From: Ilyonectria destructans
Taxonomy: Eukaryota; Ascomycota; Sordariomycetes; Hypocreales; Nectriaceae
Direction of reading: 5' to 3'
DNA: 64,000 nt
Assembly (NCBI GenBank): GCA_020740775.1
Contig: JAHEWK010000002.1
Location: 2,418,001-2,482,000 of the forward strand
A program made the position numbers and the translations under genes. The notes beneath the pieces were generated by a model, which searched no databases, was not told where the DNA came from, and saw only the letters and a list, made by a program, of their open reading frames with translations. Shown here one piece after another: positions 1 to 11,363 of the stretch (position 1 is the stretch's first letter; every line of letters begins with the position of its first letter).

Positions 1-2300
1 AAAATTGATCTTGATAATTGCTGTTTTATACCCAGCCCCAAGTGCATTATGGTAGGGCTCGGTGGCGGATGTCGGCAGTGAAGTACCTGAAGCCGGTCCA
101 CCAACGTCCGCTGCCTCCCTCGTTTCATAGTTTAATTGTATTCATAGCACATGCTTTCCCTGGTATCCATGTCCATGGCAATCAGTATGCCTTTGACTAG
201 CCGCAGAGGGGTGACGCGTTCCAGGGTTGTCTCATCCCCAAGGTCCCAGCCCACCTGACGCTTTCAGGAGACCAACAGATGCAGCCTCAGCAACTGTCAT
301 GTGCATATTATAGTACGTCAGATCGTATTTGGTCGCGCAAATAGGATCTCTGGGAATCCGGGGTGAATCGCCTTCGGCCCCTTCGGCAGCGTGCCTCCCC
401 AAGCCCCGTCAGATATTGTTAAACCACGTGTATTGCAGGTAGAATACGGTGTCATCAAACCGGTTTCGGTTAATAATCTCCTTGTTGACACCGCCATAGT
501 CAGCGCAGTGTAGGCGGCCCTCGGTACCGTATCAATTCCCGAGCCAGGCTGTGTTCTCTTGGCAGTCACCACTGTTAGCTCGCGAGACGCTTGTGCTCCT
601 CCGTCCCTATACCTTGCTGTGTTCACGGTCCTCTCCAAGCATGCCAATCTTATCGAGCTGAAAAAGAGTCTATTATCAACGCACCTATAAGGGTCCTTGG
701 CAATCCCACCAAGCCCCAACTTAGAAACGAAGATGGAATAGTCGAGGGTCGGGGCCCCGGGTTTCTTCCCGGGAACTGGAGCGATGAAGAGGCAATATTA
801 CCTCCCATATCACATTACCTTGCGACTCTGATGAACTTATGGTTAGCAGGACTATGATGTCCTGCAACGAACCGCCTTTGCTGATGGGGTGTGTCAAGTC
901 TACAGTTCGCCCACGCCGCCACGGCCCAAGCTATAGTAGCCGACTATTCCGCCACACGAAAATCGACGTTAGGATGTGCCCTTTTATCCTGCTTCGTAGA
1001 TTGCATACTGTAGACACAGGTAATTCTTACCGAATCGCGCTCTCATACCACCCGCGACACAGTCTCGGGTGTACGAGGACCTCGTCTTACAAACGCCGAT
1101 CATGGCGCCGCCACACCGAGACCCTTTAGCCACACCATTACACCCCCATGGTCTACTCATTGCGGAAGCCTTCCGAGTTCTCCGTTGGACCAATTGATTT
1201 GGCCAGAAAAGATCTGCATTCAGACTCCTCATAAGAACTGAAGATGACCTCCGTTCAAGTCATATTCAAGTTTAAGTTCAATTGACTTTCTACCTCCGAG
1301 TAATGAGGACTTGCATGCGGGCACTATCACCTAGTTGATAGTCTGCCATTTACCGATACTATGTTCTTGAGCCAGCTGCAGTCCTGCAAGCCATTCTGAC
1401 TGCTTCTAGAGCTGGCACTGCTGTGTTGACCTCGGCTTAGCTCAAGTGAGACAACCACGCAGCCAGATTGAGTGAAGGTCGCCAGTTTCATCTCGACATG
1501 AGGGCACCCTATGGTCATCGGCATTATGCATGTCCACTGTCTGCGTCACGGTCTGCACGTACCGAGCCCATTGAGGCCGACCATAGGTCTAAGAAGTCGG
1601 TTGCTCTCCATTATCCATCATCGAAGACTTGCCACCATTGGCAGATACTCAATGGCGCTGCATTGGCCTTGAATCAATTATTGACTAATTCAGACCCATG
1701 CTTGTAGTCCTGCATCGTTCCCCGTAGCTGACTTCAGTCCACTAACATTCCTCCACTAAACATCTTTGCTAAAGTGGCGGCTCTATGGTTGGGCTATGGA
1801 GATAGGTGAGGCTTGAAACGCGGGGGTTGAAAAGGCAACTGAAGGTTGGTAATTAGGATAGGTACAGTGGGCGTGCAAAAGTTCCGACAATTATCTGATT
1901 TTCTCCGCCTTTGCGATCCCGATCGCAGACATCACATTGATGATAAGGTGTTCGAAAACCTGATAAATTCGATGCCTGCGTGAATGCAGGCAGTTGTGGA
2001 GGCAAATGGCCGATACACAAAATATTGATATAAGTCATAGAAATCTCTAGCTTTTAGGCTTCAATTTCATCTAGCATATGATTTTCTATGACTTTAATTG
2101 ACAATGAATAGCTAGTCAAAGGCTGTGGTGTCATCGAGGAAATTCGGGTGGATCCGGGCGTTGTCGGAACTTTTACACCCGACCGTAGGGTAGAAGGATA
2201 GGCTTGGAGAGGTAGGTTTAAAGAGCGAGGGGGGGTATTGCCTCTTGCTACAACGACTGGGGGACCAGCTGGCAACCCTCTTGTTACGGTGGCACATTAG
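1..2300. other. Non-coding stretch, nothing recognised
   Basis: Only short open frames (under about 135 codons) occur on both strands. None has recognisable domain character, and no two can be joined by plausible introns into a known family. I see no tRNA, clear transposon protein or tandem array here. The stretch may be relic sequence, but nothing visible proves that. Confidence 0.5.
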
Positions 2301-2304
2301 ACAA

Positions 2305-2878
2305 GGTGCGCCACCACGCAAAAACAAAATTCCCAAATTTTCAAGAAACTAAAATACAGAGCTGCAGCCCCTATAACCACTATAGAGTCTATTTTTTTTT
2401 ATAGCGGGCGATAGTGGTCACAGCCCTGTATGTTATAGCGAGCTATAGCGACCACACCTCACTCACTATAACCCCCCTATCGCATAGCAGGCTCTAGCAG
2501 CTGCAGCCTTCTACAGGCTGCAGAACTGCAGCCCTTACTTTCACACTGAGCTATAGCAGCTACAGCTTAACAGACTGCGCAACGAACTACAGCAGCTGCA
2601 CCTCTGCCTTTTATACCGGGCTACAGTAGCTGCAGCCTCTATTAATATAGCGAGCTATAGCAGCTGCAGACCTGCACCTAGTAGGAGGCTGCTTGCTGCA
2701 AAAATAGCTTGCTATAAACTTTAGAGTTATTGCTACTGTAGCCTGCTAGAAAATATATAAGCTATAGTAGGCTATAGTAGCTAGAGCGCTATATTTATAG
2801 CAGTTTATAGAGGGTACAGCTCAATATTTAAGGTTGATAAAACTTTGAGATTTTTTGTTTTTAGGTGTTGGCGTACAT
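2305..2878. mobile_element. MITE-like element with imperfect terminal inverted repeats
   Basis: A left arm of about 45 bases at 2305-2349 (core GCGCCACCACGCAAAAACA) reappears inverted at 2833-2878, where its reverse complement reads ACGCCAACACCTAAAAACA at the matching place. The interior of about 480 bases is a low-complexity field built from words such as CTATAGC, GCTGCAG and AGCTATAG. It has no coding capacity. The inverted arms and lack of a protein suggest a non-autonomous DNA element; no clear target-site duplication was found. Differences between arms are mostly transitions, as expected after RIP. Confidence 0.5.
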
Positions 2879-2895
2879 CTAATATGCAACTGTAT

Positions 2896-3230
2896 GAGTA
2901 CGCTAATACGCAAAAATAAAAAATCCCGAAATTTTATTAAGCTTGAATATAGAGCTAAATTTAATATACAGCCTCTATAGGGCACTATAAAATATAGCGC
3001 TCTAGCGACTGTAGCCCACTACAGCCTATACCTTCTTCAGCAGGCTACAGTATCTATACCTTTCAAATTAATAGCAAGCTATGGCTAATATAGCTTGCTG
3101 TAAGAAAGAAGACTGCAGCTACTCTAGCCCGCTATAAGAAGGAAAGTTCCAGCTGCCATAGCTTGCTGCAAGAGAGAGCGGGCTGTCGCTGCTATAGCTT
3201 AGTGTAAGAGAGGGCGGCAGCTCTGCAGCC
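2896..3230. repeat. Second, truncated copy of the CTATAGC/CTGCAG repeat
   Basis: An arm like the left end of the preceding element recurs in direct orientation at 2896-2942 (core TACGCTAATACGCAAAAATA), only about 17 bases after the first copy ends. It is followed by the same CTATAGC/GCTGCAG-rich interior to about 3230. No inverted right arm is visible, so this copy looks truncated. Confidence 0.45.
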
Positions 3231-3313
3231 CAAAGAGGTTCCTCTTCGCAAGTGGCTTTCCCGGCATTTCCATGCAAAGCTGCAATATCGGCAGACAGCT
3301 CTGTAATGGACTT

Positions 3314-4065
3314 TTATCGGCCATGCCAGCAATTCCGTATAATATTATCGCATTTAGAATGGCCAATTAGGGGAAACTCCATCTTCTGTAGCTTCCACAT
3401 GCCAATGGGACCGTGATCGTGACCCCACCATTCGTCCTCGAACGGGTCGTAGCTGCGGGTCAATGAATAAAAGACCGACCCAATGGCTAAGTGTTCGGTC
3501 CGGCAGCTAGCCTCTCTATACGTGCCGCGATCTAGGCCGCCTTCGTCGCCAAGAAGTCTTGCGAATGGCTCCGTTCCGGACAACATGTCCTCTTCTATTT
3601 TGAGAGTATGGGCAAAGCCCGCTAACTTTACATGTCCAGATTGAGATAAAAGCGTCTTCCCAGAGCGAACGTCCCAGTGGGCCAGGCCAAGCTTCTCAAG
3701 CCACGCAGCAGTAGCGCCAAGCTGCTTCATCCAACGAAACCAATCCTCTTGGGATTGTCTCTTCCCAACTCCTATCACTTGCTGTGACGACTCGTCTCTC
3801 TGCTGGTCTTCCCTGAGAAAGGATGCGAGGTCTCCGTGCGTGGCATATTCCATAAAGATCGTTTTCTCGATATGGTAGAAACTTCGGATAATATACGTGA
3901 TGGAGGATGGCACTCAAGCATGGAGAAAATAGCCTGTTTATTGGCCAAGTTGCAATCTCGACCAGGGCGAACCTTCTTGAACGTGAGCCCAGTGCTACCA
4001 CTGAGCAACCGAGCTCCACTTTGTGCGCGCACCGAACGACTTGAATTGCCAATGGATTCCATCAA
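3314..4065 (-). pseudogene. Frameshifted protein-kinase-like pseudogene
   Basis: Two overlapping minus-strand frames make one kinase-like protein. The first (start at 4065) carries a glycine-loop-like stretch and ends around MLECHPP near 3905. The second (from 3913) continues with SITYIIRSFY, the hinge-like MEYATHGDLASFL and the C-lobe to CWHGR at 3314. The junction needs a one-base shift, and a TGA closes the second frame immediately upstream. The catalytic loop reads HWDVRSGKTLL instead of HxDLxxxN, and LAGFA replaces DFG, so the ancestor was probably already catalytically weak. The layout resembles the expanded kinase-like families of Sordariomycetes. Alternatives are a sequencing error or an unusual tiny intron. 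The family is recognised only at the kinase-fold level. Confidence 0.6.
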
Positions 4066-4386
4066 AATAGGTTAGGAGGTATTGGGGGTCAATCGTGAAG
4101 GGCACACTGTAGGGTGGTCTTCGCACGCGTTTTGAGATGCTGAAGGAACTGGTAACAAAATGATGCCACGCTGTTGCTCGAACCGACTAGTGCTAAACCT
4201 GACAGGTGGTAGACGAGAGACAATAGAGTGCCAGTGCTGGAACTATCGAGATGCGGGAGGTTGGGGTCTTGGAACACTGCGCATTATTCCCCAGGCATTA
4301 CTTCGGCAGGAACCTCGAGAATATCACAATGCACCATAATGGCTCCCAGCCAGTTCCGACTCTATCTCCGAAATCATCCGAGAATC

Positions 4387-4460
4387 GGTTCCGTGGTCTA
4401 GCTGGTTATGGCATCTCGTTAACACCGAGAAGGTCCCCGGTTCGAGCCCGGGCGGAATCA
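4387..4460 (+). tRNA. tRNA-Val (anticodon AAC)
   Basis: The sequence folds as a full cloverleaf. The acceptor GGTTCCG pairs with CGGAATC (one G-U), the anticodon stem TCTCG pairs with CGAGA around loop TTAACAC (anticodon AAC), and the T stem CCCGG pairs with CCGGG around TTCGAGC. The discriminator is A. There is no intron. The A box (TGGTCTAGCTGG) and B box (GGTTCGAGCCC) for RNA polymerase III are both present. Confidence 0.93.
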
Positions 4461-6094
4461 CATTTTTGATCTCGATGTTATTTCGTCTTTTTGCCTATGA
4501 GGATGGTGGATGGGAGGTTTTATGTTAGCCTTGAGGCTGATTCTTTTTAATAATATTAATAAACAATGGGTTTCTTTTAAAATACTTTCAATCTAAATAT
4601 TGCACCATTTTGAAGTTATTTAAAATAGAGGCAACTGCCTGAGGCTAGTATAATAGTTATTTATATTTTACTAGACTACACCTGTCCCAAGACTAACGCT
4701 GTCCCGGGACCGAAGCTCTCCCAGAACCGTTGCTGTTGGGGCCAGGTTTAACCTAGGGCTTGATCTATCCTAGAAGCGTAGCTGTCTTGGGAGATTACGC
4801 CCAGAACGCAGGCTCACACACGGCTGTTGTTTTATTTAATTATTAATTCTTAGGCTGTACCAGCAGTCGCGGTGGCAGCTATGCAATGTTCGGCTATAAG
4901 AAAGATACCCCTGTCCTCTACTTTCAGAAACGGAGCCAACTCTGCGGCATAGGATTGCTTCTACGTCCTCAACTTCAATATACCAGCATTCACCCGCCTA
5001 CGCCATGATTATTGGAGTACCGTGACAAGCAAGGCAGTTAGAAAGACTGCGGGGAAGAATTATACGCAAGTTAGCACCAGTGTTCTTAGTGTCCACTTTG
5101 CAATGTTTTCGCCCGGCCAGCTAAATCTCTCTATTATCTAATGAACTACCAAGCTTTATAACTAGCCGACTGCAAAGCTCAGCTCGGACTTGGTAATACG
5201 TTATTGCTGAAAAGTGCGGCGGTATGCAACGTAATCGTAATAGATGCAAGTGAAACTCGACCAGTGTTCTGGTACTCTGCTGGAATGCTCAGCTTCTGCT
5301 TTGCGATAGAATTAGTATATAACATTGAAGAAACCATACAACCAGTCAGTTAAGTCTATTTATCGACTTAACTGGATGTTCTAGCTTATTATTACTGTAG
5401 GTAATATCAGTTAGCGTAATAGTCCGGCTCCCTTATGCTATATCGTCCGTATATCTGTCCGCTCTTAGAGATACTCGCTTATCTGCCTGCTTTTGTAGAT
5501 TCTGCATCATGGAGATATCTAAAGGGTTAATTTGGGTGTACAGTAGCACATTGGGAAGTAGAAACGGCAGTGTCATGATACAGCTGTTTATTAGGCTGTA
5601 CCCCAGCGCCACAACTAAGGCACATTGCCAAAGGGTGCATGACCCTAGAAGTAGGTGCAGATAGGCAATGAGACAGACTCAACCCATTTAGTTGCATAAA
5701 TCCAAGCTGCTCACCAACAAAGTTTCACGCGCAGTGTCATGCTAAGCTAGGCTAAGCCAGCTGCAGTCTTGTTCGTATTGAATGGGTGTAGAGAGGATGC
5801 CTTACTTGAATCTGTAGCCCAGCGTTTGCAAAATGAGGCTAGATTCGGCCTTTGTGTTGCTTATGATCAGGTGCCCGTTGTTTGCAGGGCACTTGGACCA
5901 GTTGTTGGAGCTACTCAATCATCATAGGGAGGCCCCCAAGAACGTATACAGTCGTAACTCTTAAGCGAGGCATTATAATTACATATTAGAGAGATTCTAT
6001 CTACCGTGATAGCTGGATTATTTCGGTATACTGTATCATCCTTCGCTCAGTTACGGTCCTCGTAACATCCTCTCCAGTCGTCATGGTGGATTCC
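4461..6094. other. AT-rich non-coding stretch with one perfect hairpin
   Basis: No gene is supported. The first 200 bases after the tRNA are strongly AT-rich. A perfect inverted repeat, CAGTTAAGTC at 5347-5356 and GACTTAACTG at 5365-5374, with an 8-base loop is the only structured element seen. Confidence 0.5.
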
Positions 6095-7039
6095 TCAAGC
6101 ATCAAGACCGCACTCAATAGGGAACGCCTTTCCTGCGAAATTGTGCCTAGCAGTGTCTCCAGGTGCCTTGATGGTGAACTCAAACATGGATACAGCGTTC
6201 TTATTACCCATGACATTGCGCACCGGGTAGTTGTGTCCCTCAATCAGGGAGACACTACCGCAGCGGACAGGATTGTTGAAGTGATAACCAGTGGCCGTCA
6301 GGACGAGAGCAGGTGCATCCACACTGGGTTCACCAGTTCCACATGTGAATGCATTGCCCTCACCAAAGTAGAGAGTGTTTGCGTTGTCGGCCTGGATGCA
6401 GAGCTCGTAGGTTCCGGTTGAAGGAGCTCGGTAGTAGCCCTGATAAACCAGGGTGAAGCTGTTGGCGTCGACAGTGATGCCACCATTAAGCTTACGCGTG
6501 TAGCCAACATAGTAAGCCTTGCCGGCGTACTTGCTGTTGGGGAAGGTTTGCGGGTATCCGGTGAGATCCGACATATAGTCCTGGGCAAAGTAGGTCTCAT
6601 CAGTGACGGAGGAAGCGAGAGGGCTCAATCCTTGGCTAATGTAGTATGAAGCAGGAACCGACATTTCGTCGTTGCCGTAGCCCTCTTCAAAGACGTTGGC
6701 ATAGTAGTCAACGTTCCATCCAGAGGCCGGGCACTCAGGGTCGATGGCACACGAGGTAGGGATAGATGGAACAGAGGTAGTGGTGGTCCCGGCACTCGCA
6801 GTGGTAGTTTTATCGGCCGTGGTAGTCGTAGCATCAGCGTCCGTTGTAGTAGTATCGGCGGAACTCGTGATCTCAATAGGCATAGTGATTAAAGAACCGG
6901 CAGCCGTGGTAGTCGTAGTACCAAGGGAGGTTGCGGTGGCCACGGAGACGGTTTCAGAAGTGCTCAATGAGACTGGTTTACAGGGACCAGCTTGGGCAAG
7001 GCTAAGCAAACTGCCCAGGACAACCAGGTTCTTCAACAT
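6095..7039 (-). CDS. Secreted GLEYA-domain adhesin-like protein
   Basis: A 314-residue intronless protein. I start at the ATG at 7039, because translation from there begins with a classic signal peptide (MLKNLVVLGSLLSLAQAG); the longer open frame upstream adds only an unlikely leader. After the signal comes a Ser/Thr-rich stalk (residues about 25-95, many TTTT runs) likely to be O-glycosylated. A C-terminal domain follows with SGWNVDYYANVF, GYYRAPSTGTYELCIQADN and FEFTIKAPG. These match the fungal GLEYA/PA14-like beta-sandwich found in cell-surface adhesins; the namesake motif is degenerate here. No GPI signal is visible, so the protein is probably released or held non-covalently in the wall. 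A role in adhesion or carbohydrate binding is inferred from the family. Confidence 0.8.
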   Translation of the reverse strand: MLKNLVVLGSLLSLAQAGPCKPVSLSTSETVSVATATSLGTTTTTAAGSLITMPIEITSSADTTTTDADATTTTADKTTTASAGTTTTSVPSIPTSCAIDPECPASGWNVDYYANVFEEGYGNDEMSVPASYYISQGLSPLASSVTDETYFAQDYMSDLTGYPQTFPNSKYAGKAYYVGYTRKLNGGITVDANSFTLVYQGYYRAPSTGTYELCIQADNANTLYFGEGNAFTCGTGEPSVDAPALVLTATGYHFNNPVRCGSVSLIEGHNYPVRNVMGNKNAVSMFEFTIKAPGDTARHNFAGKAFPIECGLDA

Positions 7040-8776
7040 TGTGATGAAAAATGAGTGATAGGTGAATGCAGATGATGTAATAGATCTGATCTGATTAAAC
7101 AAAGTCGAGAGACAAATACGATCGAAAAGAGTGTACAGAAGCAACGTCAAAGTTGCTACAAATAAAAACGAATGACTTATTGAAGAAAAGGTCAAATGAA
7201 TGATGGGGTGAGGAAAGAAGAAAGGCCGTCATCGAGAATCGGGAGACAGGTATCTTAATAGCTTTCCAAGACCGACGTCTCACCGTTACGCCTTTTCCAT
7301 TTTGAGAGCAGAAGGACTCTGCTCCGGACCGCGATGTTCGACGCACCGTTTTGTTCATTTAACTGATCCTTGTCTTAGTCTAGAATCAGACCATTTGCTG
7401 AGCCGCTAGTTCCAAGTCCCACCGTTCCTCGTCCTCTAACGCCATGTAGTCTTGATACGAGCTAATACCCGCCTGAACTAATAATGCGAAACAGCGCTAT
7501 GAGTGGTTCGGATATTTTTCTCGGGAAACGTTTCAAAACGGGACAGGATAAACCCTGCCTGTTTGCATCATTTAATAAGTCGGACTACCTCGGGTTGGTT
7601 ACTCCCTCTGCTAGCCTGCGGAGCAACAGGTGGCCTGGACTAGTCTGACTGAGAGGGTGATAAGTGATTGACTTGGGTGAGTTGATGAGCCAGTTAAGAT
7701 AAGAGCTTGGATAAGAACTAAGATAAGAAAGTAATAAATTTTAACTAAAGCTAATTATTTAATAAGAAACCCCTACTTGATCAATTGTAAAAAGAATAAA
7801 ATTTTGTAACAAGATAAAGAAAAGGATTTAGTGTAACAAGCTAAATGGGGAGAGTGTGAAGGGGTACTACCTCTGGTTGGTGGGACGCTGCAGTAAAATC
7901 GGAGGCACGCCAGCCGCACGAAGCAACAGATATGTAGTAGGGTTCAAATGATGATCAGATTAATCTCTGACCTGTCCGAGGTTGCGTGTATCTGTACTAA
8001 TATACAGAAATGGACCAATCCGACCGAGACCGGATTCCAACTGGAGACTAGCAGCTTCCCAGCCGGTCTGTCGCCTATGGGCCATAGGCTATGGCCTCTG
8101 ACAGCACCGACGAAAGAATAGAAGAAGGGATCGCAGATTCCATTCTCGCTCCATACTTTCAAGGATGAGAATCAGTCAAAAATACAGTGATGTTGTCATA
8201 GTAAAACCTGGGTGAAGGAAAAGTCCATTTGTTAAAAGCGCTATACTTTAAGATTCAGCTAACAATGAAGTGAGATTGTCTTTCACCAGGATTCAATGGG
8301 TGGGCTCAGATCCCTTTCATGGGTGGAAATTCAGCGTGGATAAGGAGGTGGTAGATAAAATGAAAGCAACAGAGACTTGCGAGGGCATAGGGAAAGTAAA
8401 CACCCTCCCTACGCACAACAATTCTCAACATGAACTCTCAATTTAAATTACTGTAAGAACAGTACCCATGGCTCATATTACGCATTTCTATGAGTGCTAT
8501 GAGCTGCTTCAACTCTCGGCAATTGCTTTTCGCAAGATTTACATCCGCCTTTTTTATAGGGTGTGAAGCCATTTCGGCTTCTTGGCTCGTCCTTATTCTG
8601 GTCTCACCGCCAATTCTTTTTGGACCAGGTTAACAAACAACAGTTCCTAGAAACGCTTTCGGTGTGAATACTGCTCTGTTTAGGAATGATCTGGAACGGA
8701 GGCAACTGTTTCAAACTGACATAACAGTATGTTTATGTCTCACTAGCTTTCTATCCGTTCATCGCCCACCACTCTC
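7040..8776. other. Non-coding stretch between GLEYA gene and NmrA-like gene
   Basis: No open frame of credible length or composition is present. The part around 7680-7830 is AT-rich (runs such as AAGAATAAAATTTTG). It probably holds the GLEYA promoter on its left side. No repeat or RNA gene was recognised. Confidence 0.5.
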
Positions 8777-9854
8777 TCAAATTCTGTTCGCAAAGTAGTT
8801 ATATCCTCCATCAACCATTGCCATTGTTCTTCTCGACGCCTCGTCCATGTCCTCCTCTGGGAGGCCGAGAACGTCATTGTCGAGGCCATACTTGGACTGA
8901 AAGTCTCCATCGCCATTGGGAAAGAATGTGCGCGAATACATAGCCTGAGCTCTTCCTCGTGGGTCACCGCTTTTCATCAATTTAACTCCTCGTTCCCAAC
9001 GATCTTTGGCTCCTTCGTATTCAATCGTCCAGTCCTTGTCCGTAGTTCCGGTTACGCGCTGGATGCTATCGAGCATCTCTCGCTGCGAAACCAAGAAGCT
9101 TGAGACATACATGGGCTTGTTCCTCCAGCGCGAAATCGTCGGGGATTGGTCGTTCTCATCCTCCGGCAACTCCTTGAGGCTTAGCAGAGCGGCAATGGCT
9201 CTTCCACACTGCAGCCATGTAGACGTGTTGATGCGAGTCTTTCCGTCATCGTAAAGCGTAATCTTCTTGTTGACGAAGTCAAAGCCGTACCATTCCGGAG
9301 CTTGTGCAATGGAAAACTCATACCAGAACGAACAGCACATGGTGATCCAAGATGAAACACCAACATCCTGGATAGCTTTAATTCCCCCAAGAACCCCTTC
9401 TCCAGTGAAGTTTTCCCGAGCTAGCTCCTTGTTGTGCACGTCGGTACCGTAGCAGTTCGGCATGATCCACGGCACACCTGCTTTGGCAGCCGCCTTGATG
9501 ATTTTCTCTTGGGTGTCGGGAGGAGCAGTCACAGACAGGGTGATGGCGAGGAACTGCTGGCCCTTGAGGGCGGCGACGAGGGAATCTTCATCGCCGTAGT
9601 CAACCGAAGCGACCTTGACCCCATAAGGCATCTTACTGGTGCTTCCAGCACGACTGATGGCGGTGACGATATGTTTCCCAGTGCCAACCAGTGCCTGAGC
9701 AAGAAACTGTCCGACAGATCCACCGGCCTACGCATCTATTAACGGGGATGTTTGAGAAAACTTCCAGGGACTAATGACTTACACCGATAATGGCAACCCT
9801 CTCAATCTTGTTGGCGAAGCCCTGAGGCTGGTCCTTTGCGTATTTCTGTGCCAT
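8777..9854 (-). CDS. NmrA-like NAD(P)-binding protein
   Basis: Two exons, 9783-9854 and 8777-9727, with a 55-base intron (GTAAGT donor, TAG acceptor), give about 340 residues. The splice restores the dinucleotide-binding loop: exon 1 ends VAIIG and exon 2 begins AGGSVGQ, forming GAGGSVG near residues 24-31. The body then follows the NmrA/isoflavone-reductase-like pattern: VDYGDEDSLVAALKGQ, AGVPWIMPNCYGTD, and the FYEFSIA-like substrate region. Family members are redox sensors or reductases of small aromatic compounds; the substrate cannot be told. The start is supported by MAQKYAKDQPQGFANKIERVAIIG being continuous with the Rossmann fold and by a TATA-like box 114 bases upstream. Confidence 0.88.
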
Positions 9855-9967
9855 GATGCTGAGGTTGGGTTCGAGAGGTTTGTTTGTATGTTGTTGGAGC
9901 TTGTGGGATGCGAGTGTTGATTATTTTGATGGATTCCAATCATGAGCTCGAGGGTAAAGAACTCAAC

Positions 9968-9974
9968 TTATATA
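9968..9974 (-). promoter_or_regulatory. TATA-like box of the NmrA-like gene
   Basis: TATATAA on the minus strand lies about 114 bases upstream of the ATG at 9854, a plausible core-promoter distance for a fungal gene. Confidence 0.45.
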
Positions 9975-11363
9975 CAAAAATAAAAATCCCTTTAAGTTGG
10001 ATTCCTCATTACTGAACTCGGATTTCGAAGGTAATGTCCGGACCACAGACATGGAACCACTGTCTTAGTGCCTTGCACGGAAGAACGCTAGCGTTGTAAT
10101 GGACCAATGAGAGCGCGCGTCTATACGACCATGGGCTAGAACAGGCAACACCGTCATCGGAGATACCAGGCTCGCCTAATTCCGCATCGCGACAGCTTCA
10201 CATGCTAGGCTTATCTCCAGGAATAGTACATATTGACCATAAGATGCAATGTCTCACTTACTCTGCAGCGGAATATCGGCACGGCGACTGCACACTTACA
10301 TCACGACCCGGGCATCCGAGTCGCGTCATAAAATTGAGTTTGATGAGTGGCGCCACGGTGATGTCATGTTTCCTGTCGTGGCTTTTTGACCCGACTCGTC
10401 AAGGAAAGCGATGGAAGAAACAGCCTCCGTTGGGCTCCAGTCAATAAATGATGACGAGATATAGCTAAAGAAATCTTGTGGACACATGCGACGCCATTGT
10501 AACCCTTCTGCTTTATGAAGAACATGCATAAAATTTGGTAGTGAGAGGTGTGTATTTTGAAGATTAAGCGTACTGAAGACTGCTATTTTGCAGGAGGGAC
10601 CGGAGTATACATGATGTTATGACCACTGAGAGTGCGGGAAATTCTATTTGACGTGACCATTATTTAACAAATATAGGGATCAACAGCTAGAGACAGAGAG
10701 CATGCACTGGATCTCAGAGCAAAGCAATCTTTATAATCAGCTGGGCACTCAACTTTACTAAAGATGCTATACATGAGTTGGAACTGACTGCCACGCAGTA
10801 AATAGCTTTAACACCCACTCTGGTCTTTTCTTCTACTTTAGCTTATCGTGTCTGGGTTGGATGTTTCGAGGATCCGTGAGATCGGGATTTATTCTACGTT
10901 TCTGCTGGACCTTGTCACCATTGCGTTCGCTATTCTCCGCTACATAAATACCACTGGGTCATAAGTCAAAGACGCAGTGCCGCTTAGCATAATTAGAACA
11001 CGTTAGAGAGTTGGGAACGAGAGGACTAATGCTGAGGACGGCAATTTTGAGCTTAGGCAGAGTCAACATATTGATAGCATATTAATAGGATCAAGTCCAA
11101 ATCAGCTCGACTTAATTGGTAGTAGACAAATTAATTAAGAAGGCGATGCACGACTTAATAGCAGTACACATTAACGCCATTACTTCCCTGCTAGTACCGG
11201 CCCAATGATCTATCCCACTCACTTCGCTCAAGAAATAATAACCAAATGAATCTCTTTACCGAAACTTTTTCTAAAAAAATTCCATGAATGACCTCCTGAG
11301 TGTGAGATTCCGAGACTACCGAACCTGGAGACAAACTTGGGGAAACCCGTGTACCAGTGAGCT
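9975..11363. other. Non-coding stretch, nothing recognised
   Basis: Only short shadow-like frames occur. The part from 10550 to 11290 is relatively AT-rich. I see no RNA gene, repeat array or transposon protein. Confidence 0.45.

Noticed and set aside
318..1232. Several 80-130 codon frames at the left end of the window
   Set aside because: Frames overlap on both strands, have random-like composition and cannot be spliced into a recognisable protein.
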